Numbered from the stretch's first letter, positions 51,488 to 60,047 are shown. The stretch is DNA of 64,000 bases from Streptosporangium brasiliense (GCF_030811595.1 NZ_JAUSRB010000002.1:6386001-6450000); one strand, 5' to 3'. Translations and numbers: made by a program. The notes: generated by a model not told the origin, from the sequence alone.

Positions 51488-51538
51488 TTGTCAGGGCTTC
51501 CCTGACAATCTAGGTTGTCAGGGACACCCTGACAACCT
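51488..51538. promoter_or_regulatory. Double palindromic operator
   Basis: Two perfect inverted repeats follow each other. TTGTCAGGG-CTT-CCCTGACAA occupies 51488-51508. At 51512-51538 the arms extend to 12 bp (AGGTTGTCAGGG with its complement around ACA). Centres are 27 bp apart. A further half-site TGACAAC overlaps the GTG start at 51550. Confidence 0.8.
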
Positions 51539-51549
51539 GGGAGTGTGCT

Positions 51550-51921
51550 GTGACAACGCCTGACACCCTGGCCGGACTCGCTCGGTGTTCCTTCTGCGGC
51601 AAGCCGACCACCGAGGTCGACAAGTTGGTCGCCGGCCCCGGCGTGTACATCTGCAACGAGTGCGTGGCTCTATCCGCGTCGATCATCGACGGGAGCCCCG
51701 AAAGCACCGCAGGACCGCGCGTGCCCATGTGGGAGTCGCTGACCGACGAGGAGATGCTGAGCCATATTCCGCGCGTCGCCGCGCACATCGACCAGGCCGA
51801 GGCTGACCTGCGTTCATGGGCACAGGAACTGCGTCGGCGCGGCGTCACCTGGGCCAGGCTCGGGGAAGCTCTCGGAATCACCCGCCAGTCCGCATGGGAG
51901 CGGTTCTCCGGCGAGGAGTGA
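51550..51921 (+). CDS. ClpX-type zinc-finger protein with C-terminal HTH
   Basis: The 123-residue protein has an N-terminal ClpX C4 zinc-binding domain (CSFCGKPTTEVDKLVAGPG, then YICNECV) without any AAA+ domain. Its C-terminal half is a helix followed by an HTH-like RRGVTWARLGEALGITRQSA. In ClpX the zinc domain dimerises and binds substrates or adaptors. Here it is joined to a DNA-binding-like segment, so it may be a regulator that uses the zinc domain for dimerisation. GTG 51550 lies directly behind a double palindrome, suggesting tight and possibly autogenous control. Confidence 0.85.
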   Translation: MTTPDTLAGLARCSFCGKPTTEVDKLVAGPGVYICNECVALSASIIDGSPESTAGPRVPMWESLTDEEMLSHIPRVAAHIDQAEADLRSWAQELRRRGVTWARLGEALGITRQSAWERFSGEE

Positions 51922-52310
51922 CGCGATCCGGGGCAGCCCACCTGCGTCTGAGAGGTCCGACCCGCATAAGCCCAAGACCCGCATCGGATCTGCTGGGTCG
52001 CCGATGTACCGGACAGCGCACCCGAGTCGCGCGGCGGCCGTTCCGGTGGATCTCGCCGACCAGCGTTGACGTGAGGCATCCGGGCGAGGTCAGCGACATG
52101 CCCGGTCCGGCCCACCGCCCCATCGACCGGCGCACCAGTCCTGCGGCGCCCTCACATCAGAGCAGGCCAGGGGTATGTCCGTTGGATTTTCCGCGATTAC
52201 TACCGGGACCCGTATACGGAACACCTTGACCTGGGCGTCCAGCCTGATCGCTCGGTGTTCCGGGGCCCTAACGGAACGCCCGCGAGTGGACACCCTGGCC
52301 AAAGGGCGGC
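51922..52310. other. Gene-free region with a copy of a short repeated element
   Basis: No gene is supported. 52173-52215 (CCGTTGGATTTTCCGC ... TACCGGGACCCGTAT) resembles 49828-49868 and, in its right half, 53795-53822. Confidence 0.45.
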
Positions 52311-53516
52311 TCAGATTTCCTTGACGAAGATGATGGCGTCGGTCTGGTCGGTGGTGGCCGGGTCGAGGGGAAGGTAGGTGTGGTCGGTCGGGACGCGGGG
52401 CGTTGGCTTCCGGTCGAGGACCGCGGCGAGGCGGACGGGATCGATGACGGCGCGGGTGTCAGGGAGGGCCGACAGTCGCCCTTCGAGGGTGTCGGGCTGG
52501 GGGACGTCGGAGCCGCGGGTGCCGAAGGTGGTGGCCGCGAAGGCGTACTGCTCACCGAGGCGGGTGCCGACGATTGCCCCGGCGCTCCACCATTCCAGCG
52601 TCCGGCCCGCCAGCGGGCCCCAGCCCTCGGGCAACAGCCAGCGGCTCCTGTCTTTCTGCAGGTGGCGGTTGTGTGCGAAGGCGAGGGTGGGGCCGCGGCG
52701 GGCTTCGCGGCCCACGATGGCGCCGAGGTTGTCGGCCATCATCGCATCGCGCAGGCACATCAGTGTGCCGACGCGGGTGGGCGCCGTGTCGGCCATGCCG
52801 GCGTGGTAGCGCAGGAGCCCCGCAGCGGTGCGGGCGTACAGGTCAGCGCGCCACCAGCCGTCAGGGGAGGTGGCGGCCGTCAGGTGAGGGGTGTGCGCGG
52901 TGAGCAGTGTGCGCAGGTCGTCGACGACCAGGCGCAGTTCCTTGGCCTCAGGGGTGCGGCCGACGGACTGGGTGGGATCCGTGGTGACGGCCGGGTTGGT
53001 CCAACGCTCGTCGGGGCCGAACAGCTCGTCGAGGGTCTCGCGGCTCCAGGCCAGGTCGAGGTGGGCGGAGAGGTAATCGTGCAGTGCGGTCAATGCCGGG
53101 CGAGGGCTGGCGGCGCCAGTCATCTCCAGGGGGCCATCGAAACCGTGGAAGTGGAGCCGCTCCTGCGGCGGACGCTGCTCGTTGTAGGCGCGCATCCAAC
53201 GCACGAGCTCGCGGTTGGCGGGTGAGGCGCCGAGGCCATGGCTGAAGCCGTGCCTCATCGCGTCGTCGAGGGTCCCGGTGCCGTCGGTGACGTACGCGTC
53301 GGCAGTCAGGGCCGCCAGGCAGTCGCTCTCCATGGCGATCGAGCGGTAGCCCTCGTGTTCGACGAGGTGGCGGAAGATCTCGTTGCGCAGCTCGGGGAAG
53401 GCTTCGACGCCGTGAGTGGGCTCGCCGAGGCCGAGCAGGCGGGTGGTGCGGGGCAGCAGCGCGGTGAGGGTACCGCCGGTGAAGGGACGCGCGGCGTCCC
53501 GGATCGAGGCCGTCAT
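52311..53516 (-). CDS. Erythromycin-esterase-family protein
   Basis: The 401-residue protein has the EreA/EreB-like active-site elements LLGLGEPTHGVEAFPELRNE, MRHGFSHGLGASPANRELV, HFHGFDGPLEMTG and LAFAHNRHLQKD. These supply the conserved Glu and His residues used for macrolactone or other ester hydrolysis. Many relatives do not act on macrolides. TACAGT ends exactly 7 nt before ATG 53516, so the message is probably leaderless. An AAAGT/ACTTT inverted repeat lies in the promoter. Confidence 0.9.
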   Translation of the reverse strand: MTASIRDAARPFTGGTLTALLPRTTRLLGLGEPTHGVEAFPELRNEIFRHLVEHEGYRSIAMESDCLAALTADAYVTDGTGTLDDAMRHGFSHGLGASPANRELVRWMRAYNEQRPPQERLHFHGFDGPLEMTGAASPRPALTALHDYLSAHLDLAWSRETLDELFGPDERWTNPAVTTDPTQSVGRTPEAKELRLVVDDLRTLLTAHTPHLTAATSPDGWWRADLYARTAAGLLRYHAGMADTAPTRVGTLMCLRDAMMADNLGAIVGREARRGPTLAFAHNRHLQKDRSRWLLPEGWGPLAGRTLEWWSAGAIVGTRLGEQYAFAATTFGTRGSDVPQPDTLEGRLSALPDTRAVIDPVRLAAVLDRKPTPRVPTDHTYLPLDPATTDQTDAIIFVKEI

Positions 53517-53540
53517 TGTTTAAACTGTATCGTTGAACTT

Positions 53541-53554
53541 AAAGTGTAAACTTT
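53541..53554. promoter_or_regulatory. Inverted repeat in the esterase promoter
   Basis: AAAGTGTAAACTTT has 5-bp arms and lies 12 bp upstream of the -10 box at 53524-53529, where it would cover the -35 region. The surrounding 40 bp are the most AT-rich of this part. Confidence 0.5.
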
Positions 53555-53961
53555 TGCGGCATTTCTGGCTGCTGATAAGGACATACCTTCAAAGTAGTGG
53601 TTGTGCGCCCCATGGATCCGGTGCGCGAGCACAGCCTGTACGCCCATGAGATACGCAACCATGAGAAGGCGGGGATCACCGCCGACCGGGAGCTCGCTGT
53701 ACGGCCACGCCACACGTTCCGCGCCATGCGGCGGCGTTGCGGACATTCCTCACATTCATCCCGGCCACAGTTACGTGACTGTGGCCGCCGTCCTGTTGGC
53801 TACCGGGACCCGTCTATCGCAGCACTACTTGGCGGCTAATCGCATGTTGTGAGCAGGTGCCAGCCTCAGAGCCTGGGGACACGATCGGGAGCGGAGGGCC
53901 CACCCGGCGGTGTTTCTCGCCCGCCACGCAGCCGGGGGTGGCGGGTCGTGAGCCCTGCCCA
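53555..53961. other. Gene-free region
   Basis: No supported gene on either strand. It contains the third partial copy of the CCGGGACCCGT element (about 53795-53822). Confidence 0.45.
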
Positions 53962-55083
53962 CTATCGATGAGCGAGCAAGACAGCGTGGTGATCGGCCCC
54001 GGCCGGGCCGTCGGGATCGGCGTGCACGGTGGCGGCCTTCAGTCTGGGCACCTCGTGGATGAGCCGGTGCTCGGCCTCTACGGCCAGTGCGTGCGCCTCG
54101 ACCAGGGACAGTTGGTGGTCCACCTGGATGTCCACCTCGGCGCGCAGGGCGTGGCCGATCCAGCGCAGCCGTACCGAGCCCACCCGCCGGATGCCCGGCA
54201 CCGTGGCGAGGACCTGCTCGGCCTGTTCGACCAGCGCCGGGTCGACGGCGTCCATCAGCCGGTGGTAGATCTCACGCGCGGCGTCACGCAGTACCAGGCA
54301 GATGGCCACGGTGATGAGCAGGCCCACGATCGGGTCGGCGATGGGAAAACCCAGCGCGGCGCCGCCGGCGCCGAGCAGCACGGCCAGCGAGGTGAAGCCG
54401 TCGGTGCGGGCGTGCAGCCCGTCGGCCACCAGGGCCGCCGAGCCGATCTCCTTGCCGACCTTGATGCGGTAGCGGGCCACGAGTTCGTTGCCCAGGAAAC
54501 CGACGAACCCGGCGCCGGCCACCCAGGCGAGCGCCTCCACGTTCTGCGGATCGATCAGCCGCTTGACCGCCTCGTACCCGGCCAGAGCTGCCGAGGCCGC
54601 GATCAGCACGACGATGACGATGCCCGCCAGGTCCTCCGCCCGGCCGTAGCCGTAGGTGAAGCGGCGGGTGGCCATCCGCCTGCCGACCGAGAACGCTATC
54701 GCGAGCGGTACGGCGGTCAGCGCGTCGGCGAAGTTGTGCAAGGTGTCGCCCAGCAGGGCCACCGACCCGGAGCGGGCGACGACGACCGCTTGGACCACAC
54801 CGGTGACCATGAGCGCGGCAAAGGAGATGGCCAGGACGCGCATGCCACGGCTGCTGGACTCCAGCGCCGCATCGGTCTTGTCCGCACTGTCGTGGCTGTG
54901 CGGGGTGAAGGCGTGCCCGGCGCGGGCGAGCAGCGCACGGATCCTGCCGCCGCCACCAGTCTCCCCGTGCCCATGGCCGTGCCCGTGGCCGTGGCCATGC
55001 TCGTGCTCATGCTCGTGGCCATGGGTACCGCCCGACGCGTGGTCAGGATGGTGCGGCTCATGTGGGGTGCTCCGGTCGCTCAT
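53962..55083 (-). CDS. Cation diffusion facilitator (Zn/Co/Cd efflux)
   Basis: The 373-residue protein has a His-rich cytoplasmic N-terminus (HGHEHEHEHGHGHG), six membrane segments, the CDF metal sites HNFADAL and HARTDGFTSL (HxxxD pairs), and a C-terminal domain DIQVDHQLSLVEAHALA. It should exchange Zn2+, Co2+ or Cd2+ for protons out of the cell. ATG 55083 follows TTGGAG; a longer frame would run through the divergent promoter. An ArsR gene is divergent, the classical czcD/cadC-like layout. Confidence 0.92.
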   Translation of the reverse strand: MSDRSTPHEPHHPDHASGGTHGHEHEHEHGHGHGHGHGHGETGGGGRIRALLARAGHAFTPHSHDSADKTDAALESSSRGMRVLAISFAALMVTGVVQAVVVARSGSVALLGDTLHNFADALTAVPLAIAFSVGRRMATRRFTYGYGRAEDLAGIVIVVLIAASAALAGYEAVKRLIDPQNVEALAWVAGAGFVGFLGNELVARYRIKVGKEIGSAALVADGLHARTDGFTSLAVLLGAGGAALGFPIADPIVGLLITVAICLVLRDAAREIYHRLMDAVDPALVEQAEQVLATVPGIRRVGSVRLRWIGHALRAEVDIQVDHQLSLVEAHALAVEAEHRLIHEVPRLKAATVHADPDGPAGADHHAVLLAHR

Positions 55084-55164
55084 GACGGCTCCAACTTGTG
55101 CGGATGGGGGATGCGTCGGGCGGGTCGGTTGGACGACGGACCACGCATCCTCCATTATGTGCAT

Positions 55165-55521
55165 ATGAGCGCACGCATGCACCTCTCAGGTGCGCATGAC
55201 TCGCAGGAGCGCAACCAGGGCGAACGCCTGGCGGTGGCCGCCGACATCCTGTCCCTTCTGGCCGACCGCACCCGCCTGGCCCTGCTGCAGCGGTTGTCCG
55301 AAGGCGAGACGGACGTGACGACGCTCACCGCGGCCTGCGACCTCGCCCGCCCGGCGGTCAGCCAGCACCTGGCCCGCCTGCGCCTGGCCGACCTGGTCAC
55401 CACCCGCAAGGAAGGGCGTCGCGTGATCTACGCCCTGCGCCACGGGCACCTGCGGCGCCTGATCGACGAAGCGCTCAATGCCGCCGACCATCAGCTCGGC
55501 CATCTCCCGCCGCACGATTGA
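55165..55521 (+). CDS. ArsR/SmtB-family metal-sensing repressor
   Basis: The 118-residue protein begins MSARMHLSGAHDSQERNQGE and has a winged HTH (TTLTAACDLARPAVSQHLAR). Possible metal ligands are His residues in the C-terminal helix (LRHGHLRRLIDEAL, NAADHQLGHLPPHD), resembling alpha-5 zinc sensors such as CzrA/NmtR with an extra His tail. CATTAT ends 6 nt before ATG 55165. It should repress itself and the divergent CDF exporter until zinc, cobalt or nickel binds. Confidence 0.9.
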   Translation: MSARMHLSGAHDSQERNQGERLAVAADILSLLADRTRLALLQRLSEGETDVTTLTAACDLARPAVSQHLARLRLADLVTTRKEGRRVIYALRHGHLRRLIDEALNAADHQLGHLPPHD

Positions 55522-55599
55522 ACTCGCCGCGACCGGCTGCGCACGCCTTTCCCGGGTCCGGCCGAGATGCGGCCGGAGGCGGCCATGAGCCGATCATGT

Positions 55600-55704
55600 T
55601 CGTGATCTCGGAAGCGGCTGGGGCCTGTCTGAGGTTCTGGGATGCGAAATCTCGGAAGTCCAGCCTGGAGCCGACTTCCGGGATCGGCTGATCCCGGAAG
55701 TCGG
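55600..55704. repeat. Three ATCYCGGAAG repeats ending in a perfect hairpin
   Basis: ATCTCGGAAG near 55605, ATCTCGGAAG near 55648 and ATCCCGGAAG at 55691 are spaced about 43 bp. The last belongs to a perfect 15-bp stem (55671-55685 with 55690-55704, loop GGCT), a likely terminator between the ArsR gene and the leftward operon. Confidence 0.6.
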
Positions 55705-55802
55705 AGCGTGGTGCTCGGCCGTACGTGCGAGATGCCGTCTGCCCAGGTCGGCGTCTTCGAGATCTACCCATGGCCGGTATTACCCGTATCTCGGCTGGAC
55801 CC

Positions 55803-55904
55803 GACCCGCGGGTCGACGGGTGTGGTGGCGTTGTGGTCCAGGTGGACCGGCCCGCCCGTGAGCCCGCCGGACAGGCCGGGATGCGGCACGGGCGCGTCGC
55901 TCAT
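55803..55904 (-). pseudogene. N-terminal stub of a cysteine desulfurase
   Basis: ATG 55904 overlaps the stop of the ArsR-rhodanese gene by 4 bp. The reading MSDAPVPHPGLSGGLTGGPV continues HLDHNATTPVDPRV, the hallmark start of NifS/IscS-type enzymes (normally YLDHNATTPVDPRV), then loses similarity and ends 16 codons later. The PLP lysine and active Cys are absent. It was probably the second gene of a sulfur operon before deletion. Confidence 0.7.
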
Positions 55905-56578
55905 GCCTGTTGCCCGGCGTCGACGGGCATCTGGGCCAGGCGCCATTCGAGCATGCCGTCGCTGAGGCGGATCGCGCGCCGACCGTGGTCGGTCAGCAGG
56001 CGGACCGCGTCGTAGGCCAGGACGCAGTACTCGCCGCGGCAGTACACCACGATCTCGCAGTCCTCGGGCAACTCGTTGATCCGGTCGGCCAGTTCGGTGA
56101 CGGGGATGGACACCGCGCCGGGAATGTGGCCGGCCAGGTACTCCTCCACCGGCCGCACGTCCAGCACCACCACGTCCCCGGCCGCCAATCGCTCGCGCAA
56201 CTGCTCGCGGGTGACCTCTGTCGCGCTGTCCTGGCCCAGGTAGGCCTGACGCGCCGGAGGGACGGCGGCCTGGTGGTGCTCGGCGACCTTGCGCAGCAGC
56301 GCGAACAGGCGGGCGACGTCGTCACCGGCCAGCCGGTAGTAGATGCGCACGCCGTCGCGGCGGGTGGCGACGAACCCGGCCTGCTTGAGCGTCTGCAGAT
56401 GGGCCGAGGCGGTGGTCAGGTTCAGGCCCGCCGCCCTGGCCAGGGCCTCGACGGTGCGTTCTCCCTGGGCGAGCAGGTCGAGCAGTTCCAGGCGTTTTCC
56501 GCTGGCCAGAGCCTTGCCGCTGGCCGCGAACGCCTCATACAACCGCGCCTTGGCCTGTGGTTGGGCGGTCTCCGTCAT
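55901..56578 (-). CDS. ArsR-family regulator fused to a rhodanese domain
   Basis: The 225-residue protein has an ArsR winged HTH (LARAAGLNLTTASAHLQTLK) at about 25-95 and a rhodanese domain at about 125-220 with the active loop VVYCRGEYCVLAYDAV. Such fusions sense or carry persulfide sulfur. ATG 56578 follows GGAGGATGTC. A palindrome AATCCATGGATT lies just upstream, between this gene and the divergent MBL-rhodanese gene, so it likely represses both. Confidence 0.92.
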   Translation of the reverse strand: MTETAQPQAKARLYEAFAASGKALASGKRLELLDLLAQGERTVEALARAAGLNLTTASAHLQTLKQAGFVATRRDGVRIYYRLAGDDVARLFALLRKVAEHHQAAVPPARQAYLGQDSATEVTREQLRERLAAGDVVVLDVRPVEEYLAGHIPGAVSIPVTELADRINELPEDCEIVVYCRGEYCVLAYDAVRLLTDHGRRAIRLSDGMLEWRLAQMPVDAGQQA

Positions 56579-56591
56579 GACATCCTCCATA

Positions 56592-56603
56592 AATCCATGG
56601 ATT
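56592..56603. promoter_or_regulatory. Operator of the ArsR-rhodanese regulator
   Basis: AATCCATGGATT is a perfect 12-bp palindrome. TACAAT (minus strand, 56609-56604) is a good -10 box for the leftward gene and adjoins it. Confidence 0.65.
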
Positions 56604-56683
56604 ATTGTAAATGATGGTGGATGTGATGACACATTCCCTCGCCCTCACATCACACCTCCCTATTTGGATCTTGGAGGACCGTC

Positions 56684-58072
56684 ATGGGCTTCGCCGAGGA
56701 CCATCTGATACCGCTGGTCGACGAAGGGCTGGGCAACAGCGCCTACCTCCTCGACCTGGGCGATGGCCGCGCCCTGGCCGTGGACGCCGGCCGTGACCTG
56801 CGCGCCCTGCGAGCCGCCGCCCGGCGGCGCCGCCTGACCGTCGCGTACGCGGCCGACACGCACCTGCACGCCGACTTCCTGTCCGGCGCCGTGCAACTCG
56901 CCCACGATGCAGGCGCGACCGTGCTGGCCTCCGCCGCCGGGCGACGCGCCTTCCCCCACCGGGGCCTGGCCGACGGCGATGAGGTGGATCTGGGCGGGCT
57001 GCACCTGCGCGCGCTGGCCACGCCCGGGCACACCGACGAGCACCTGTCGTTCCTGCTGCTGGACGGCGGCAGGGGAGTGGGCGTGTTCACCGGTGGGTCG
57101 CTGATCGTGGATTCGGCCGCCCGCACCGACCTGCTTGGCGCCGAGCGTACCGAGGAACTGGCCCGCGCCCAGTACCACTCGCTGCGGCGGCTGGCCGTGC
57201 TGCCGGAGGAGACCGCGGTGTGGCCCACCCATGGCGCGGGCTCGTTCTGCTCGGCCCCGCCCGGCGCCGAACGCACCACCACCATCGCCGCCCAGAAGCG
57301 CACCAACCCCTTGCTGGCCGCGCCGGACGAGGAGGCCTTCGTGCGGCGGCTGGTGGCGAGCCTGGGCTCCTACCCCGCCTACTTCGCCCGGCTGAGCGAG
57401 CGCAACCGGCGCGGTCCCACCGTCCTTGCCGGCACGCCGCCGCTGCCCGCGCTGGAGGCTGGGCAGGTCAAGGCGCTGCTCGCCGACGGCGGCCAGGTGG
57501 TGGACGTGCGGCCCGCGGCCGCGTTCGCCGCCGGTCACATCCCCGGCGCGATCTCCATCCCGCTGCGCGAGCAGTTCGCCACCTGGCTGGGCTGGCTGCT
57601 GCCCGACACCACGCCTCTGGCCTTCGTGGTCGGTGACGGCCAGGATGCGGAGGAGGTCGTCTGGCAGGCGTACAAGATCGGTTACGAGCGGCTGGCCGGT
57701 CACTTGGCCGGCGGCATGCCCGCCTGGCGGACGGCGGGCGGCTCGGCGGCCACCACGGCGTTCGTCACCGCCGACCAGGCTTCGGACGGTCCCTACCTCG
57801 ACGTGCGGCAGGAGGCCGAGTACGCCGCCGGGCACGTGCCCGGCGCCCTGCACCTCGAACTCGGCGATCTGGCCGAGCCCGCCGGCCATGCCGCCGATGC
57901 CCCGGCCGGCGTGGTGGTGGCCTGCGGGCACGGCGAGCGGGCCATGACGGCCGCGAGCCTGTTGGAACGGGCCGGGCACACCGGCGTGAGCGTCCTTGCC
58001 GGCGGCCCGGCCGAGTACGCCGCCGCCCACGGCATGCGGCTCGAGGCCGCCGCCGACGGCGGTGACCGGTGA
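56684..58072 (+). CDS. MBL-fold persulfide dioxygenase-like protein with two rhodanese domains
   Basis: The 462-residue protein has an ETHE1-like metallo-beta-lactamase domain (metal motif THLHADFLSG, then TPGHTDEHLSF) at about 1-250 and two rhodanese domains. The first (about 260-355) has no active-site Cys (VVGDGQD); the second (about 365-455) has VACGHGERA with Cys. Such fusions oxidise glutathione- or mycothiol-type persulfide to sulfite and move sulfane sulfur. GGAGGACCGTC precedes the ATG. It is divergent from the ArsR-rhodanese regulator. Confidence 0.92.
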   Translation: MGFAEDHLIPLVDEGLGNSAYLLDLGDGRALAVDAGRDLRALRAAARRRRLTVAYAADTHLHADFLSGAVQLAHDAGATVLASAAGRRAFPHRGLADGDEVDLGGLHLRALATPGHTDEHLSFLLLDGGRGVGVFTGGSLIVDSAARTDLLGAERTEELARAQYHSLRRLAVLPEETAVWPTHGAGSFCSAPPGAERTTTIAAQKRTNPLLAAPDEEAFVRRLVASLGSYPAYFARLSERNRRGPTVLAGTPPLPALEAGQVKALLADGGQVVDVRPAAAFAAGHIPGAISIPLREQFATWLGWLLPDTTPLAFVVGDGQDAEEVVWQAYKIGYERLAGHLAGGMPAWRTAGGSAATTAFVTADQASDGPYLDVRQEAEYAAGHVPGALHLELGDLAEPAGHAADAPAGVVVACGHGERAMTAASLLERAGHTGVSVLAGGPAEYAAAHGMRLEAAADGGDR

Positions 58073-59319
58073 GCACCGCCACCATGCCCCCGGTGCGGCT
58101 CGGCCTGGCCGAGAACTGGCTGCAGTTCACCCTGCTGGTCGTCGTCAACGTCTGCGTCGGTGGCCTGGTCGGACTGGAGCGCACCACCGTTCCGCTGCTC
58201 GGCACCGAGGTGTTCGGCCTGACCAGCGACCTGGCGGTGTTCTCCTTCATCATCGCCTTCGGCCTGACCAAAGCGCTGACCAATCTCGCCGCGGGCGCGC
58301 TGACCGCGCGTTTCACCCGCAAGCGGCTCCTGGTCGCCGGGTGGCTGATCGGCACGCCGGTGCCGTTCATGCTGGCGTGGGGGCCCTCGTGGTGGTGGAT
58401 CGTCGCGGCGAACCTGCTGCTGGGCCTCAACCAGGGCCTGGCCTGGTCGATGACCGTCAACATGAAGATCGACCTGGTCGGCCCGGCCCGCCGCGGGCTG
58501 GCGACCGGGCTCAATGAGGCCGCCGGCTACACCGCGGTCGGCGTCACCGCGCTGCTGACCGGCTATCTGGCCACCGTCTACGGGCTGCGCCCGACTCCTG
58601 AGCTCATCGGCGTGGTCTTCGTCGCCGCCGGCCTGGCGCTGTCGTTGGTCGTGCGCGACACCGCCGCCCACGTCGCCCTCGAACTCGCCCAGCACCCCAC
58701 GCCGCTGCCCGACGGCGAGAACATCGGCCTGGCTCACACCTTCGCCCGCACCTCCTGGCGGGAGCGTTCGCTGCGCGGTGCCAGCCAGGCCGGGCTGGTC
58801 AACAACCTCAACGACGGCCTGACCTGGGGGGTGTTCCCGCTGCTGTTCACCGACCACGGCCTCGGTCTGGCCGCCGTCGGCCTGATCAAGGGTCTGTATC
58901 CGATCCTGTGGGGCATCGGGCAGATCCCCACCGGCCATCTGGCCGACCGCATCGGCCGCAAACCCCTCATCGTGTACGGCATGCTGGTGCAGGCCGCCGG
59001 GTTCGTCCTGGCCCTGGCGCTGCTGGAGCGCCCCCTGCTGGCCGGGATCGCCTCCGCCGCCGCGCTCGGCCTGGGCACCGCCATGGTCTACCCGGCGCTG
59101 ATCGCCTCGGTCTCCGACCACGCCCACCCCGCCTGGCGCGCAGGCGCGCTGGGCGCCTACCGGTTCTGGCGCGACATCGGCTATGCCGCCGGCGCCCTGA
59201 TCGCCGGCATCTTGGCCGACGCCTTCGGCCTGGAGGCCACCGTCATCGCCGCCGCCCTGCTCACCGCCGCCTCCGGCCTGCTCGCCGCCCGCTGGATCAC
59301 CGACCAGCCCCGCCACTGA
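58069..59319 (+). CDS. MFS transporter of the persulfide locus
   Basis: The 416-residue protein has about 12 membrane segments with the MFS loop motif GHLADRIGRKPLIVYG between segments 8 and 9 and LNQGLAWSMTVNMKIDLVG near segment 4. The GTG start overlaps the upstream stop (GTGA), so it is translationally coupled to the MBL-rhodanese protein. Export of sulfite or another sulfur product is plausible from context only. Confidence 0.9.
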   Translation: MSTATMPPVRLGLAENWLQFTLLVVVNVCVGGLVGLERTTVPLLGTEVFGLTSDLAVFSFIIAFGLTKALTNLAAGALTARFTRKRLLVAGWLIGTPVPFMLAWGPSWWWIVAANLLLGLNQGLAWSMTVNMKIDLVGPARRGLATGLNEAAGYTAVGVTALLTGYLATVYGLRPTPELIGVVFVAAGLALSLVVRDTAAHVALELAQHPTPLPDGENIGLAHTFARTSWRERSLRGASQAGLVNNLNDGLTWGVFPLLFTDHGLGLAAVGLIKGLYPILWGIGQIPTGHLADRIGRKPLIVYGMLVQAAGFVLALALLERPLLAGIASAAALGLGTAMVYPALIASVSDHAHPAWRAGALGAYRFWRDIGYAAGALIAGILADAFGLEATVIAAALLTAASGLLAARWITDQPRH

Positions 59320-59561
59320 CATGGCCTCGGTTCTGGTGGCGGACGGGCAGCTTGAGCGTTGGCTGACGGCCAAGGGTTGGGCGGTACCTGACCAGCGTGG
59401 CCGGTGGTAGGTCTGGACGAGCAAGTCCGGACTCCTTCGGGCTGCCCCGAAACCGTGCCGAGCCGCGAAGCAGGAAGTAGGCGGTCTGTGTGCCGATGCC
59501 GCTCACTGGGACGTCCGATCACCGCCAGCGCGGTTCTTCACCTGTCTGTGAGGCTGGGGCC

Positions 59562-60047
59562 ATGAGTATGGCGAACGTGACCGAGAAGCAGACTGACGGC
59601 GCGCCTGCCGGGGAGCGATCACAGGACGCCTGGGCGGTGATGGAGAAGTTCTACCGGGCTGAGGCCGCGTACATCGCCGCGGGCGGGTTCGGCAAGGCCA
59701 GCTATGACGAGGTCGCCGCATACCTGGACCCTGAGGTCGTCCTGTATCAGGCTCCCGGCTTGCCGTTCACGGGAACGGGGACCTGGCGAGGACGAGACGG
59801 GCTGGAGCGGTTCCTGGCCGCTTTCAGCCGGACCTGGACATCCATGGAGTTCCTGGAGCAGGAGCACTGGGGCGACGGGGACACGGTGGTGGTACGGAAC
59901 CGGGTACGGTTCCGTGCTCGGGCAACTGGTCAGGAGATCGATACGCTGATCATGCAACTGATCCGGGTACGGAACGGGCGCATGCACGAATGCCGGCCGT
60001 TTTACTGGGATCCCGCCGCCATCGCCGCCGCGACCTTGCACACATAG
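59562..60047 (+). CDS. SnoaL/NTF2-like protein
   Basis: The 161-residue protein has an NTF2-like cone fold: AWAVMEKFYRAEAAYIAAGG, DEVAAYLDPEVVLYQAPGLP, TWRGRDGLERFLAAF and FRARATGQEIDTLIMQLIRV. These small proteins act as isomerases, cyclases or ligand binders. ATG 59562 begins a sequence without a strong ribosome-binding site. It stands alone between the persulfide locus and a transposase fragment, so no pathway can be named. Confidence 0.85.
   Translation: MSMANVTEKQTDGAPAGERSQDAWAVMEKFYRAEAAYIAAGGFGKASYDEVAAYLDPEVVLYQAPGLPFTGTGTWRGRDGLERFLAAFSRTWTSMEFLEQEHWGDGDTVVVRNRVRFRARATGQEIDTLIMQLIRVRNGRMHECRPFYWDPAAIAAATLHT

Noticed and set aside
53597..53839. Small rightward frames upstream of the CDF gene
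   Set aside because: Two frames compete, neither has domain similarity or a ribosome-binding site, and the region contains a repeat element.
59321..59410. A 29-codon frame (MASVLVADGQLERWLTAKGW) directly after the MFS stop
   Set aside because: It has no ribosome-binding site of its own, no similarity I recognise, and chance frames of this size are common here.
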